DNA of 64,000 nucleotides from Ilumatobacter sp. (GCA_018666235.1 JABJAB010000095.1:1-64000); one strand, 5' to 3'; positions 51,833 through 62,313 are shown, counted from the first letter of the stretch. Numbers and translations are program-made. The notes: generated by a model from the sequence alone, not told the origin.

Positions 51833-52903
51833 GTGGATCACGCGGGCGATGACACACCGATCGTCGAGCAGGTCCAGGCCCGCGCTGCGCTCGCTGGCAA
51901 CCCGTCCGATGGATACGCCGGCGCGGTCTTCGCAATGCCCGTGGATGCGTACGGCGCGACCGTGACGCTGCGCAGAGCAGCGCAGTTCTCGATCAGCGAC
52001 GACCTCTCGGGCAATCAGACATTCGCACGCCTCGATGGGTTTCGTGCAGCAGGATTACGTCTGCACGCCGACGATCCACATGCCCTCATTCTTGCCACGG
52101 TCGCCCACTTCCTCCAGACGACGAACGCCAAACTCCAACCGTGCGCGATTGAAGTTTCCTCAAGCATTCCCGTGTCAGTCGGCTTGGCCGGATCGAGCGC
52201 GATCGTGATCGGAGTCTTACGCGCGCTGCACACATCGACCAACCACCCGTTGCCCGATTCCCTTGCGCTCGCATCGATGGCGCTGGACGTCGAAACGCAG
52301 TGGTTGGGGATCACTGCGGGCATGCAGGATCGTCTGGTTCAAGTGCACGGACAACCGGTCTTGATGCGCTTCGATGGTCCCCGCGATGCGGGTAGCGAGT
52401 CGGCCCCCGGCGAGGACCGCGGCAGCGCAGCAGGGCTTGCGCCCGGCGCCGACTTTCGTTTCCTCGTCGCTCATCGTCACGAATGGTCCGAGCCGAGCCA
52501 GGTGGTGCACGGCAACCTTCGGCGACGTTTCGACGCCGGCGATCAGATCGTGCGCGCCGCGATGAGGCAACTGCTCACACATGCGATCTCGGCTGGGAAT
52601 GCGTTCGCTGCAGGTGACGCCGAGTTGCTCGGCCAGTCGATGGATGCGACACACGACCTTCGGGCGAGCATGATCGACCTCGTCCCCGACCACCTGGAGA
52701 TGGTCGAGGCCGCGCGATCTGCTGGAGCGTCCGCCAACTACACCGGCTCAGGCGGAGCGATCGTTGTGCTCAGCTCAAGCGACAAGATCGAGTCGGCCGC
52801 GCGTCAATCATTGAAGAGGCTGGGCTGCGAGGTCGTGTCGGTCGGCGTTGACCCAAACCCAGGACTGTCCACCTGGTCGCCACCAGCCCCTTCGTCGGAC
52901 TGA
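51833..52903 (+). CDS. GHMP-family sugar kinase, glucuronokinase-like
   Basis: Protein of 356 aa with the GHMP motifs: ARAALAGNPSDGYAGAVFAM near residue 17 (motif 1), the ATP-binding SSSIPVSVGLAGSSAIVIGV near 107 (motif 2) and a C-terminal ASANYTGSGGAIVVL near 300 (motif 3). The order and the NPSDGYAG start resemble glucuronokinase and galacturonokinase-like members; the actual sugar is an inference. The GTG start has TACAAC 6 nt upstream. The last 100 bases overlap the 3' end of addA on the other strand. Confidence 0.85.
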   Translation: MDHAGDDTPIVEQVQARAALAGNPSDGYAGAVFAMPVDAYGATVTLRRAAQFSISDDLSGNQTFARLDGFRAAGLRLHADDPHALILATVAHFLQTTNAKLQPCAIEVSSSIPVSVGLAGSSAIVIGVLRALHTSTNHPLPDSLALASMALDVETQWLGITAGMQDRLVQVHGQPVLMRFDGPRDAGSESAPGEDRGSAAGLAPGADFRFLVAHRHEWSEPSQVVHGNLRRRFDAGDQIVRAAMRQLLTHAISAGNAFAAGDAELLGQSMDATHDLRASMIDLVPDHLEMVEAARSAGASANYTGSGGAIVVLSSSDKIESAARQSLKRLGCEVVSVGVDPNPGLSTWSPPAPSSD

Positions 52904-55900
52904 GCAGGGCCGCCGGCCGTGAGGCCCACAGCCAGTGCGTCGCGCACGCGCTGCTTCGCTGCGGTCAAGTCGACGACCGACCGCTCGATCGCACCGTGCG
53001 CCTTACAGAACACGAAGCGACATTCGACCACGTCCATGCCCGTGCTTTCTTCAAGCGCCACGGCGTAGGTCGCTCCCTGGAGTTCGTAGGCAGCGAGCTT
53101 GGCGTCGATCTCCTTTGGTGACGATGCGCTATCGGTCTTCCAATCGATGATGACGAGGCCGTCGGGGGTCTGCACCAGCAAGTCGATATACCCCTCGATC
53201 ATCACGTCCCCGAGTGGGGCTGCCACGTAGAGCTCGCGGAACGATTCATGTCGCCGGGCCAGATCAAATGCTGCTGAATCCAGGGCTGAGCGGACGAGTG
53301 CGGTCACGGCGTCGGTGGCGTCAGGAATGGCGTGAAGTTCGCACTGCCGGGCAATCAGCGGATCAAGGTCCGCTGGATTGTCGAAGTCGATGTACTCAAG
53401 CGTGGCGTGGACCGCGCTGCCGATTGCTGAGCCGGCTCGACCCTTCTTCCGGACAATGGTCGGGCTGGAGTCAGACTCGGCGGGCAATTGATCAGTGTCT
53501 GTGTCGGTCACCGAGCTATCGACTGCCCGGGCGATCGCTGTGGCGGAGTATGCAGCCGGCGTGTCGTGCGGTGCGAGCAGTGCCCGCCGCTCGGCGATCC
53601 AGTTCTCGCGCTCGGCCATCGCTCCATCGACCGGTCTGATCAACGGTTGCACTGCATGCGACTGCGACTGCACGACGGCACGCAGAGGTTCGTTGTGCGT
53701 CAACTCTTCGTCGGCGACGTCGTCGGCAGGATCGAATCGGCGGCTCAAGTCCGGATGCTCGGTGGCAAACATCGCCAGGCGGCCCGCATAGGTCTCGTCC
53801 GGCTGCTTCGAGACTTTGTGATGCCCGGACACGATGAGATGGTCGCGAGCGCGCGTTGCTGCGACGTAGAGCAGTCGAAGCTTTTCGTGAGTGTCCATCT
53901 CTTCTTCGATATCGGCCCGTGCAGTGTGTTCGGATGTGGCGACGCCAGCGCGGAGCTTGACCTCAGGCTGACCGGTCTCGCTCCACAGCACGCTGACACC
54001 GTTTGGCTTACCGCGCGCCTTGGTGGTCATCCCAGACAGGATCGTGATGGGAAATTCCAGACCCTTTGAGCCGTGAACGGTGAGGATTTGGAGTGCATCG
54101 TCGTCCGTCTCCGGCAACATCGGCTCGTGGACCCTCGACCCTTCAGCGCTCTGCAGTTCAGCCCAGTCGAGGAACGAACGCAGCCCACCGCCGTTTGACT
54201 CTTCGAAGGCCCGTGCCTGGTCGATGATGAACCGCAGCCGTCGCCACACCTCGGTCGGTCGTTGAGTGCCGTAACCCAACAGGAAGCCGCGGCGCTCTCG
54301 GACGACTCGCTCGAGCAGCGTCGCCGGACTGAGCCACCAACGCTGCTCCCAGAGCGAGCGCATGTGGGCCAGGGCCGCAACGACGGGGTGGTCATCGCTG
54401 AGGCCGTCGGGTGTCATGCTGCGGAGACTCCACCGCTTGTTTGCCTGGTGATACACAAACAGGTCGACATCGGAGCAGCCGTACAGCGGCGAACGGAGCG
54501 CTGCGACAAGACTCAACGTGTCACCGGGGTCATCGACTGCACGCATCACTGCCAAGAGGTCGCGAACTTCCTGCGTGTCGTACACCAGCGTGCCGGTCGC
54601 AAGCCGATAAGGGATTTCATGTTCGACGAGCGCGTCGCGCAGGAACGGCAGCGACGTCCGGGTGGGAATCAAGATGGTGATGTCGCTGAGTCGGGCCGGC
54701 CTCCACTGCTTGGTCCGTTCGTCTTCGACCGGCCACCGTTCGGGCCCGGCGACGATCTCGTTGATGATGGCTGCCACGTCAGCAGCTTCGGCGATGCGCA
54801 ACGGGCCGGCCTTGACGTCAGGATCGGGATGTTCGCCACCGAGCACCAGTGGTCGATGATCGGCGCCCGATGTCAATTCGCGACCGGCGTGCAGAGGTTC
54901 ATAGCGAGGTTGGGCTGCGGCGACTTCTTCGGGCATCGCTGCGCTGAACAGACCATTGACCCAGGCGATAATCGGCGGCACCGTCCGAAAGTTGGTATCC
55001 AGTCGCACCGCGCCAGCGTCGGTGGCGCTGAAGGTGTCACGCGCTTCGAGGAACAGCTTGATGTCGGCACGACGGAACCGATAGATCGACTGCTTCGGGT
55101 CACCGACAAAGAAGAGCCGTCCGCCTTCGACGACATGATCTTGCCAACGGGCGGGCGGCTCGGCAGTCGGAGTTGCGGCGATGAGCGAAGCCAGCTCAAC
55201 CTGGATCGGGTCGGTGTCTTGAAATTCGTCCAGGAGGACGTGCCGGTAGCGGTCGTGGAGCGCCTGTCTCACTTCGGACTTGTCGCGCAACACCTGCCGC
55301 GCGAGCACGAGTAAGTCATGGAACTCGAGCCCACCGTTCTGCTTTCGTTCCGACGCCGCATTGACCACCTCGGTTGCAGTGAGCCGCATCAGTTGATCGA
55401 GAACCCCCGTGCTCACTGCATCGAGCACCGCGCTCACAGCGTCGCTGACGTCGTCGATCCGATCCTTGACGTCACTGGGGTCGACAGACCATTTTCCTTT
55501 TGCGCCCCCAGCGCTCCGGCCCCACACAATGCGCCGACTCTTCTGCTTCGGATCAGTTCGTCCCGCCCGATGGAGCACCTGAAAACGGCGAACCTTGCGG
55601 TGCGGGTCGGTGATGGCGCCAGCCTTGCGCATCTCGGGAATGATCCGCTGCAGGTACCCGTACAGCTTGTCGCTCGGGTCGATGCAGGAGTCGGCCGCGG
55701 CGGAAAGAGCGCCGACCGCCCGATCGAACGAGCTGAAGTCAATCGGCGGCAGCTCACCGGTTGCGGCCGTATCGACGAGATCAGCAAGGCGATCCCAGTT
55801 CTGTGCAAAGTGGCCGGCAACGTCCTTGAATGATGCCTGTCCGCGATACCGGGGCGTGAGCGGCACCTCGATGATCGCCGCTCGGTACATCAGTTCATCG

Positions 55901-56367
55901 AATTGAGGTTCGGTGTTCAGGATGTCGACGAAGTGATCCCACCGCCGTTCGTGCTCAAGCTGCGAGGCCACTTCGTCGAGCACGCTGACTCGAGGCGGGA
56001 GGCCTGCGAGTACGGAGAACTCCGTAAGAATGCGGCTGGCGAAGCCATGCACTGTGGAAATTGCGGCGAGGTCTGCGTCGCTGATCGCCTGCTCGGCTCG
56101 CTGGCGATGTGTGGGGTCGTCAGTGAGCGTTTGCTTTTCGAACTCGACGCGGATGCGGGACTGCAATTCACTTGCGGCCGCCTCGGTGAAGGTGATCGCT
56201 GCGATTGCGGACAGTGGAACATCACGGTGAAGAACGGTATTAACGATGCGGGTGACCAACTGCGTGGTCTTGCCGGTTCCCGCCCCGGCCTCAACGAAGA
56301 GTGTCTGCTCGAGCCCGTCCCGGCTGACGAGGTCGCGGGCGTTCTGGTCACTCAGCACCCCCACCAT
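52804..56367 (-). CDS. addA: AddA-like UvrD helicase-nuclease
   Basis: Motor and nuclease subunit for double-strand break resection, 1187 aa. Helicase motifs are Walker A EAGAGTGKTTQLV near residue 27, ITFTEAAASEL, DEFQDTDPIQVELA near 393, VGDPKQSIYRFRRAD, LDTNFRT and TVHGSKGLEFP, with VAATRARDH as motif VI. A C-terminal RecB-type nuclease has IEGYIDLLV and LVIIDWKTDS (D...DxK), near residues 1088-1105. The ATG at 56367 overlaps the addB stop (TGATG). An AddAB-type pair is unexpected, since most studied actinobacteria use AdnAB or RecBCD. Confidence 0.9.
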   Translation of the reverse strand: MVGVLSDQNARDLVSRDGLEQTLFVEAGAGTGKTTQLVTRIVNTVLHRDVPLSAIAAITFTEAAASELQSRIRVEFEKQTLTDDPTHRQRAEQAISDADLAAISTVHGFASRILTEFSVLAGLPPRVSVLDEVASQLEHERRWDHFVDILNTEPQFDELMYRAAIIEVPLTPRYRGQASFKDVAGHFAQNWDRLADLVDTAATGELPPIDFSSFDRAVGALSAAADSCIDPSDKLYGYLQRIIPEMRKAGAITDPHRKVRRFQVLHRAGRTDPKQKSRRIVWGRSAGGAKGKWSVDPSDVKDRIDDVSDAVSAVLDAVSTGVLDQLMRLTATEVVNAASERKQNGGLEFHDLLVLARQVLRDKSEVRQALHDRYRHVLLDEFQDTDPIQVELASLIAATPTAEPPARWQDHVVEGGRLFFVGDPKQSIYRFRRADIKLFLEARDTFSATDAGAVRLDTNFRTVPPIIAWVNGLFSAAMPEEVAAAQPRYEPLHAGRELTSGADHRPLVLGGEHPDPDVKAGPLRIAEAADVAAIINEIVAGPERWPVEDERTKQWRPARLSDITILIPTRTSLPFLRDALVEHEIPYRLATGTLVYDTQEVRDLLAVMRAVDDPGDTLSLVAALRSPLYGCSDVDLFVYHQANKRWSLRSMTPDGLSDDHPVVAALAHMRSLWEQRWWLSPATLLERVVRERRGFLLGYGTQRPTEVWRRLRFIIDQARAFEESNGGGLRSFLDWAELQSAEGSRVHEPMLPETDDDALQILTVHGSKGLEFPITILSGMTTKARGKPNGVSVLWSETGQPEVKLRAGVATSEHTARADIEEEMDTHEKLRLLYVAATRARDHLIVSGHHKVSKQPDETYAGRLAMFATEHPDLSRRFDPADDVADEELTHNEPLRAVVQSQSHAVQPLIRPVDGAMAERENWIAERRALLAPHDTPAAYSATAIARAVDSSVTDTDTDQLPAESDSSPTIVRKKGRAGSAIGSAVHATLEYIDFDNPADLDPLIARQCELHAIPDATDAVTALVRSALDSAAFDLARRHESFRELYVAAPLGDVMIEGYIDLLVQTPDGLVIIDWKTDSASSPKEIDAKLAAYELQGATYAVALEESTGMDVVECRFVFCKAHGAIERSVVDLTAAKQRVRDALAVGLTAGGPAQSDEGAGGDQVDSPGFGSTPTDTTSQPSLFND

Positions 56368-59300
56368 CAGCACTCACCGACTTGCTCAACCGGCTCAACC
56401 GCGGGCGGACTCAGCGCCACGCGCACCGCGAGTTCGGGGGCATCGGCCTTGGCGATTTCGTGGTCACCGCGGTCACGCACGCACACGCTGTCGAAGTCGC
56501 AGTAGCCGCAGTTGTCGTTGGTCTGACGCCACGTGTCCCACTCCCCCGGTTGCGCAGCGAACACGCCGGCCCCAATGCCACTCGTGATGGCCGTGAGGAC
56601 GTCGTGGAAGCGTGCCCGTAGTTCGGGAGTCCAGGTGTAACCGACGCGCTGATCGTCACCCGCCCGCTCGACGCGCCAATAGTGGGCCGCAGCGTCGGGT
56701 CGTCCTGTCTCTTGGATTGCGCCCTCGGCGTACATCCCGAGTTGGAGTGTGGTGCCCGCCATGAACGGGTCATCTTTCAGCTGCTTGTACTTGTCAGCGT
56801 TACCCGACTTGTAGTCGCTGACGAGCACACGCCCATCCGCGGTGAGATCAACCCGGTCGACCATGCCCCGAAGGGTGATCGAGTCACCGTTCGGCAACGT
56901 GACGGGAACGACGTGGCCCGACTTCACCCCGAGGTCGAGTTCGACACGGTGCGGCGTGGCAAGGTGGGTCCGCCGGAACTCGTTGTCGGCAGCCAGGAAG
57001 GCATCGAGCAGATCGTGCAGATCGTCTTGCTGCACGCGCCAGTTGACACGTCGGCCGGTGCGCCCGGCTTGCTCGTATTTGCCACACTCGTCGTCAGCGA
57101 TCTTGTGGAGGCGGGCGCGAGCCGCCTCGGACCACTGCTCATCGGGACCGGGCGGATTGTCGAGTTCCCCACGGACGAATTCTTCGAGCGTGACATGGAT
57201 CAGCGAGCCTCGGTCGAGCGCGGAGAGCTCGTCGGTGCGCTCGGGGTCATCGCGGTCCGCAATCTCGAGGACATAACTGAGGAAATACTTAAACCCGCAG
57301 GTCGCCCAGGACTCAAGCCGCGAGGCCGACAACGCGCGATCGCCAACTCCCGGCAGCGGGAACACCTCCGCATCGACCCGTGCTCCGAGGTTGCCGTCGT
57401 ACTCGGTGAAGTCGCTGCTCGCCCGTGCCAGCTGAACGCGCAAACCATTGCCCACAAGCGCAGCCAACTCATGCTCGGCGGCCTGCCGAGCGTGGTCGAC
57501 CGCATTGCCAAGCGCGGCGAGGTCACGGACCTCGATGCTCGCAGCCGGCCCCGCCGCGCGAATACCGGACGCGAACGAGCCAACGTGCGTGACCACCTCA
57601 GCGCCAAGTTCGTCGAAATCGGTGGCATGCACCTTCGTCCCAGCGAGCTGCGATGCGGTGTCGAGCAGCCACCGGGACGGCAGCGTGTGCCGGCTCGATC
57701 GCAGGTCGCCGCGAGGAAACGTGATGGTCCGCCGCCCAGCCGGCGCAGATGCCAGCACAGCAAGAAAGGCCCGGTGCTGATGGTGGATCCGCGCGACCTT
57801 CATCTCCAGCTGATTGAGCGACGCTTGCCGCACGGCCTCGGGAAGAATTGCGTCGTCTCGACGAGGTACTGGCAGCAACCCTTCGGACGCACCCAGCACG
57901 AAGACTGCGTCGAGGTCGTGGCCAACTGCTGTGCCGATGGGGCCATACACCACACCGTGGCCGAATCGGCCGTGTCGCCCGCGCGCCACGTCGAGTTCGG
58001 TTCGGAGCGCACGTTGGAAGACAGCATGTGTGGGCGATGGCTCGATGCTGTCGAGTGCGGCCAGTCGCGTGAGCGACTCCTCGACGCGGCCGAATGCCTC
58101 CTGGTCGTGTTCGGGCCAGCTGGAGTGCGTTCCCTCGGTGCCGAGCAGTGAATGCAAGAGCTGGGTCGCTGCCGCGCACTTCTGCGGCCACGTCTTGGCC
58201 TTTTCAACAACCAGCACCTGTCGGTGCAGGTCCTCGACGAAGGCGATCAGCTTCTGGCCATCGGTGATTTCGCCGCGAAGCTTGCGCAATTGGTACGCAA
58301 CCGAGTCGCTGGGGTCACTTGTCTCCAGCAGTTCGATGCGCGTGGTGACCCCTTGCGCGGCGTACTCGATCTTGCGGCGCCAGTCAGCGAGATCGATCAC
58401 GACACCAGCCTTCCGCGACAACTCATCCCAGTCAGCTGGGCGGACCTGATCGCCGCCGAACCGCAGCGGCCCCCCGCTGACCACAGCCATGACCCGATCG
58501 CGCCGCCATCGAGCGTCCGGAAGCGCGAGCGCGCTGAGCAGCGTCCGCCCGGCGACCGAATCGGCGAGACGGCGAGGATCGGGCCCGTTGACCGGGATCT
58601 CGGCGGCAGCAAACTGCTGCTCGATGATCCGCACATACGGATCCGGGGTCGGAAAAAAGACCCCGATTCGGTCGAGCCGAACCCCAGCCGCAACGAGACC
58701 AACGATGCGCTGGCAGACTTCCCGGACCTCCTCAGGTGCGTCGGTGACCGACACGATCTCGTCGCCAGTCGGTGGAACGCTGGCCACTGGCCCCACGACG
58801 TCAACGCCAGCATCGCCCATTGACGCCAGCACCGGTTTGTCGGCGATGTCGTGGCCCGTGAGTCCGACGATGACCGACGACGACGCGGCCCCCCGCAGCA
58901 CCTCACCGACACACCGACCGATTGCCGACGTCACCGGTGCTGGCAGGTACCAGATGACATGCCCGAATGGCCGCAGCCGCTCACCCAGGTCGGCACGATC
59001 GGCAGCCGCCGTGGCCAGATCGTGTTCAGTGTGGAAGCCGCCGAGCTTGGCAGCAATCCGTCGGTAAAACTTCACGGAGAGCACTGCCGCGGTGGAGCCC
59101 TCATCCTCAATTGACTCGAGCCCAGCCTCGTCAACGTTCGACAGCTCGGCAAACAAGCTGGCCAATGCCGCCTCGGTGGCTTGGTGATCGGCGACAGGTC
59201 GGTAAATGTCAGGGTCGTCGGCGAGTACCTGACGCACTGCTGCACCCAACACAGGATTGGTGATGGGTGCGGTGTCGAGCAGCAGATCGGCTGCCACGAG

Positions 59301-59531
59301 TTCGGCCAGCCGAAACGGTGTGACGAACGAGACGTTGGCAATGCCGGACTTCGAACCAACGTCCAGCACTCCGGACCCCAGCAGTCGACGAGCCGACAGC
59401 CCCACGAAATTGCTCGGCACGATCACTGTGACCGGTGCAAGCGGACCCAGATCCTTTGCCCGGGCGACCGCCGCGGCCAACGCCTCAGATGCGGCCCGTC
59501 CGTAGGCCGTGGTCTCCACCGATTCGATCAC
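56367..59531 (-). CDS. addB: AddB-like PD-(D/E)XK nuclease subunit with iron-sulfur site
   Basis: Partner of AddA, 1054 aa. The N-terminal P-loop is degenerate (VTVIVPSNFVGLSARRLL, no GKT), so it is a non-motor, scanning helicase-like fold. The C-terminal nuclease has VLVSDYKSGN as the catalytic D-x-K core near residue 930. The flanking cysteines fit the AddB [4Fe-4S] staple: one in WATCGFKYFLSYV near residue 775 and three in CGYCDFDSVC near 1020. The GTG at 59531 has TACGTT 7 nt upstream; a GTG 18 bp further on is the other choice. Confidence 0.87.
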   Translation of the reverse strand: MIESVETTAYGRAASEALAAAVARAKDLGPLAPVTVIVPSNFVGLSARRLLGSGVLDVGSKSGIANVSFVTPFRLAELVAADLLLDTAPITNPVLGAAVRQVLADDPDIYRPVADHQATEAALASLFAELSNVDEAGLESIEDEGSTAAVLSVKFYRRIAAKLGGFHTEHDLATAAADRADLGERLRPFGHVIWYLPAPVTSAIGRCVGEVLRGAASSSVIVGLTGHDIADKPVLASMGDAGVDVVGPVASVPPTGDEIVSVTDAPEEVREVCQRIVGLVAAGVRLDRIGVFFPTPDPYVRIIEQQFAAAEIPVNGPDPRRLADSVAGRTLLSALALPDARWRRDRVMAVVSGGPLRFGGDQVRPADWDELSRKAGVVIDLADWRRKIEYAAQGVTTRIELLETSDPSDSVAYQLRKLRGEITDGQKLIAFVEDLHRQVLVVEKAKTWPQKCAAATQLLHSLLGTEGTHSSWPEHDQEAFGRVEESLTRLAALDSIEPSPTHAVFQRALRTELDVARGRHGRFGHGVVYGPIGTAVGHDLDAVFVLGASEGLLPVPRRDDAILPEAVRQASLNQLEMKVARIHHQHRAFLAVLASAPAGRRTITFPRGDLRSSRHTLPSRWLLDTASQLAGTKVHATDFDELGAEVVTHVGSFASGIRAAGPAASIEVRDLAALGNAVDHARQAAEHELAALVGNGLRVQLARASSDFTEYDGNLGARVDAEVFPLPGVGDRALSASRLESWATCGFKYFLSYVLEIADRDDPERTDELSALDRGSLIHVTLEEFVRGELDNPPGPDEQWSEAARARLHKIADDECGKYEQAGRTGRRVNWRVQQDDLHDLLDAFLAADNEFRRTHLATPHRVELDLGVKSGHVVPVTLPNGDSITLRGMVDRVDLTADGRVLVSDYKSGNADKYKQLKDDPFMAGTTLQLGMYAEGAIQETGRPDAAAHYWRVERAGDDQRVGYTWTPELRARFHDVLTAITSGIGAGVFAAQPGEWDTWRQTNDNCGYCDFDSVCVRDRGDHEIAKADAPELAVRVALSPPAVEPVEQVGEC

Positions 59532-59579
59532 AGGTTCGAACGTACACACCCGCGCTCACAGAGTTCGTCTGCGCCCGCC

Positions 59580-59620
59580 AAAGTCAAGTCAACGTCAAAG
59601 TCAAGTCAACGTCAACGTCA
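59580..59620. repeat. Short direct repeat upstream of addB
   Basis: Two head-to-tail copies of a 17-nt unit, AAAGTCAAGTCAACGTC (59580-59596 and 59597-59613), followed by a partial third (AACGTCA). The core is a GTCAA pentamer. It lies in the 121-bp gap between addB and the exported-protein gene, and has no coding frame. Confidence 0.8.
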
Positions 59621-59652
59621 CACAACAGATCAGATCGCAACCCGGTCCGCCG

Positions 59653-60381
59653 TCACGAGGCAGCTTCACCATCGCGGTGCTCGCGCACGCGAATCGACGC
59701 GTGGTCTGGCGCTGGAGTCACTGCGGCGCGGCCGAGTTCGAAGACGCCCTTCAGGAAATAGCGCCAAGCTTGACGGAGTAACACCAACCCGATCAACACA
59801 GCAAATGCGATGGCCGTTGGCACGCCGAGCGTGGCGAACAGCGTCCGTTTGTTGTCGAGGAGCGGGCTGAGGACACCCGAATCGACACTGGTGCCGTCAG
59901 GGTGCACCGTGCGCACAGGGTCGTCGATAACCGGACATTCGACATCGGTATCTTCCAAGCCGATCACGTCGTTGCCGCCAAAGAGGGGCTCGTCCGGCCG
60001 GATCGTCGAGAAGAGCGCGCCGAAGTCGGGATCGAAACGTGCACCGACGAGGTAGTTCTCGTCGAGATCGACGAACTTGGCATCGTCGAGGTACAGCACA
60101 TCGACGAGCCCATCGATCGAATACCCGCTGATCGAACCCGCACGAAGCTGCACGATCTCGTAGCGCACCTTCTCAAAGTCTTTCGCAACGGCCGTACCAA
60201 TGAACGCCACATCAGCAGGGTCAGGCACGGCGCACCCCACCGGCACATCGAGCAGCCCAGGTTGGGCGGTCACCCTGTCACTCGACGGCTCGGGGACCGG
60301 CGCGGCGCCGACCGAAGGAGCCAGCGCGAACAGCCCAACTCCGGCAGCAGCCAGACAACACCGCACGAGCCGCTCGATCAC
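59653..60381 (-). CDS. Hypothetical exported, C-terminally anchored protein
   Basis: Protein of 242 aa: a signal peptide (LVRCCLAAAGVGLFALAPSVGA), a ~150-residue extracytoplasmic domain with three cysteines (VGCAVPDPADVAFIGTAVAK; ECPVIDD), a C-terminal helix (FATLGVPTAIAFAVLIGLVLL) and a short basic tail. FIGTAVAKDFEKVRYEIVQL resembles domains of actinobacterial surface proteins of unknown role. TAGGGT lies 7 nt before the GTG at 60381, which I prefer to earlier in-frame starts. Confidence 0.7.
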   Translation of the reverse strand: MIERLVRCCLAAAGVGLFALAPSVGAAPVPEPSSDRVTAQPGLLDVPVGCAVPDPADVAFIGTAVAKDFEKVRYEIVQLRAGSISGYSIDGLVDVLYLDDAKFVDLDENYLVGARFDPDFGALFSTIRPDEPLFGGNDVIGLEDTDVECPVIDDPVRTVHPDGTSVDSGVLSPLLDNKRTLFATLGVPTAIAFAVLIGLVLLRQAWRYFLKGVFELGRAAVTPAPDHASIRVREHRDGEAAS

Positions 60382-60510
60382 GATGCCCACCCTACGAACT
60401 CGAAGTGCCAGCACCGAGTCACCAAGAGAAGTTGGCCCGCACTCGAAGTTGGCCCGCACTGAGAGAGGAGTGCGCCCGAGACAAGGCTCGGGCGATGCGG
60501 CCGCGACCGC

Positions 60511-62034
60511 TCAGTGGTCGTTGGAGACGAGGGTCGAGGTGCGCTCGTGGAGATCGGCGGCGTGGCGGTTCATGCCAATCAGATGCGCGTCGATGCCGCG
60601 CTCAGCAAATTTTGCCACCACCGCATTGAGCGCAACGACGGCTGAGGTGTCCCAAATACGGGCCTCACTGCAATCGATCTCAACTCGATTCACCTTGACG
60701 GCGTCGTAGTCGAAGGAGTGCACGAGGTCGTTGGTCGACGCGAAGAACAGCTGTCCGCTCACCGCATAGAGCCGCTCGTGGTTGTCGGGGTCGAGGACGC
60801 TCGTGACCGACACGACGTGGCTCACCTTGCGGACGAAGAAGATTGCCGACAGAAGCACACCGACCGCAACGCCGTAGGCGAGGTTGTGCGTGACGACGAC
60901 AACAATCACGGTGCCCGCCATCACAGCGGTCTCACTCTTCGGCATCGACTGCGTGGTCTTCGGCATGATGCTTTTCCAGTTGAAGGTGCTGATCGCGACC
61001 ATGATCATGACTGCCACGAGCGCAGCCATCGGGATCTGGGCCACAAGGTCGCCAAGCGCCATGATGAGGACAAGCAGGAAGACACCCGACGCAAGCGTCG
61101 ACAATCGGGTCCGGCCTCCCGAACGGTGGTTGATCATCGACTGGCCAATCATGGCGCATCCGGCCATGCCGCCGAAGAAGCCGGTGAAGACGTTGGCGAT
61201 GCCCTGACCGCGTGACTCCTGGTTCTTGTCGGAGTTGGTGTCGGTCATGTCGTCGAGCAGCTGCGCCGTGAGCAGTGACTCGAGAAGGCCGACGAACGTC
61301 AACGTGAGCGAGAACGGGAAGATAATGCTCAGCGTCTCCCACGTGTACGGGATATCGGGCAGCGCGAACCCGGGCAGAGCGTTGGGCAGTTCGCCCATGT
61401 CACCGACGGTTGGGAGCGACCAGTCGAAGTAGATCGCACCAGCGGCAAGCACGCTGATTGCAACGAGCGGAGACGGCACCATCTTGGTCAGACGCGGCAG
61501 GCCATAGATGATCGCAAGACCGGCAGCGATGAACGCAAGGTTCAGCGGCAGTTCGTCTTTGTCGCCGTCTTCGAGAATGATGTGCGGGATCTGGGCCAGG
61601 AAGATCAGGATCGCCAGCGCGTTGACGAAGCCGAGCATCACCGTACGCGGGATGAACCGCATCAGGTTGCCGACTCGGAGGTAGCCGAACAGCACCTGAA
61701 GTGCGCCGGCCAGCACCGTCGCTGCGAAGAGATACTCGACGCCGTAGTCCTCGACCAGCGGCACGATTACCAGCGCCATCGCACCGGTCGCCGCAGAGAT
61801 CATTCCCGCTCGTCCGCCGACCATCGAGATGATGATGGCGATCGAGAACGATGCGTACAGGCCGACCTTGGGGTCCACGCCGGCGATGATCGAGAACGAG
61901 ATTGCCTCGGGAATGAGTGCAAGGGCCACGACCAGACCCGACAGCAGATCAGCTTTCGGGTTGGACAGCCACGCTTCTTGGAAGCGGGCCCGCAGCGCAG
62001 GGCGCGCAGGCAAATCGAGAGTTTCAGTCGTCAA
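60511..62034 (-). CDS. SulP-family anion transporter with STAS domain
   Basis: SLC26/SulP transporter of 507 aa (sulfate, bicarbonate or similar anions). The N-terminal segment [20 protein letters not shown] followed by [16 protein letters not shown] is the family signature. Ten or more helices follow, then a C-terminal STAS domain from about residue 400 ([40 protein letters not shown]). The start is a TTG at 62034 with AGGAG 7 nt upstream. The anion cannot be told; bicarbonate or sulfate is likely. Confidence 0.92.
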   Translation of the reverse strand: MTTETLDLPARPALRARFQEAWLSNPKADLLSGLVVALALIPEAISFSIIAGVDPKVGLYASFSIAIIISMVGGRAGMISAATGAMALVIVPLVEDYGVEYLFAATVLAGALQVLFGYLRVGNLMRFIPRTVMLGFVNALAILIFLAQIPHIILEDGDKDELPLNLAFIAAGLAIIYGLPRLTKMVPSPLVAISVLAAGAIYFDWSLPTVGDMGELPNALPGFALPDIPYTWETLSIIFPFSLTLTFVGLLESLLTAQLLDDMTDTNSDKNQESRGQGIANVFTGFFGGMAGCAMIGQSMINHRSGGRTRLSTLASGVFLLVLIMALGDLVAQIPMAALVAVMIMVAISTFNWKSIMPKTTQSMPKSETAVMAGTVIVVVVTHNLAYGVAVGVLLSAIFFVRKVSHVVSVTSVLDPDNHERLYAVSGQLFFASTNDLVHSFDYDAVKVNRVEIDCSEARIWDTSAVVALNAVVAKFAERGIDAHLIGMNRHAADLHERTSTLVSNDH

Positions 62035-62202
62035 GGGGGGGCTCCTGGAGATTCGGGGGATTGCTTGCCCGCTTGTCTCCTCGGGCCACGAAGTATCGAA
62101 GGATACGGAATCATCGGTTGTGAATCTGTGATCGCCATTGATGTATTGGTCACACCCAGGGAATTTCTGACCCGACCTCCGAGCGAAGGCATACTGGCCA
62201 CC

Positions 62203-62313
62203 GTGGGATTCGACCCGAACCGCAAGTACAACGCCAAGCCATTCGACTACGCCCTCGTGGGGATCTGCCTGGTGATCGCCGCAGCGCTGGTCGTCTGGGC
62301 GTTCGTCGGCTGA
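62203..62313 (+). CDS. Tiny single-helix membrane protein (36 aa)
   Basis: GTG start: [20 protein letters not shown] followed by a hydrophobic helix ending in VVWAFVG. A short basic/aromatic leader and one membrane helix are typical of small conserved membrane proteins. TACTGG lies 5 nt before the GTG. The frame is open upstream, but the sequence there is antisense to the SulP gene. The role is unknown. Confidence 0.5.
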   Translation: MGFDPNRKYNAKPFDYALVGICLVIAAALVVWAFVG

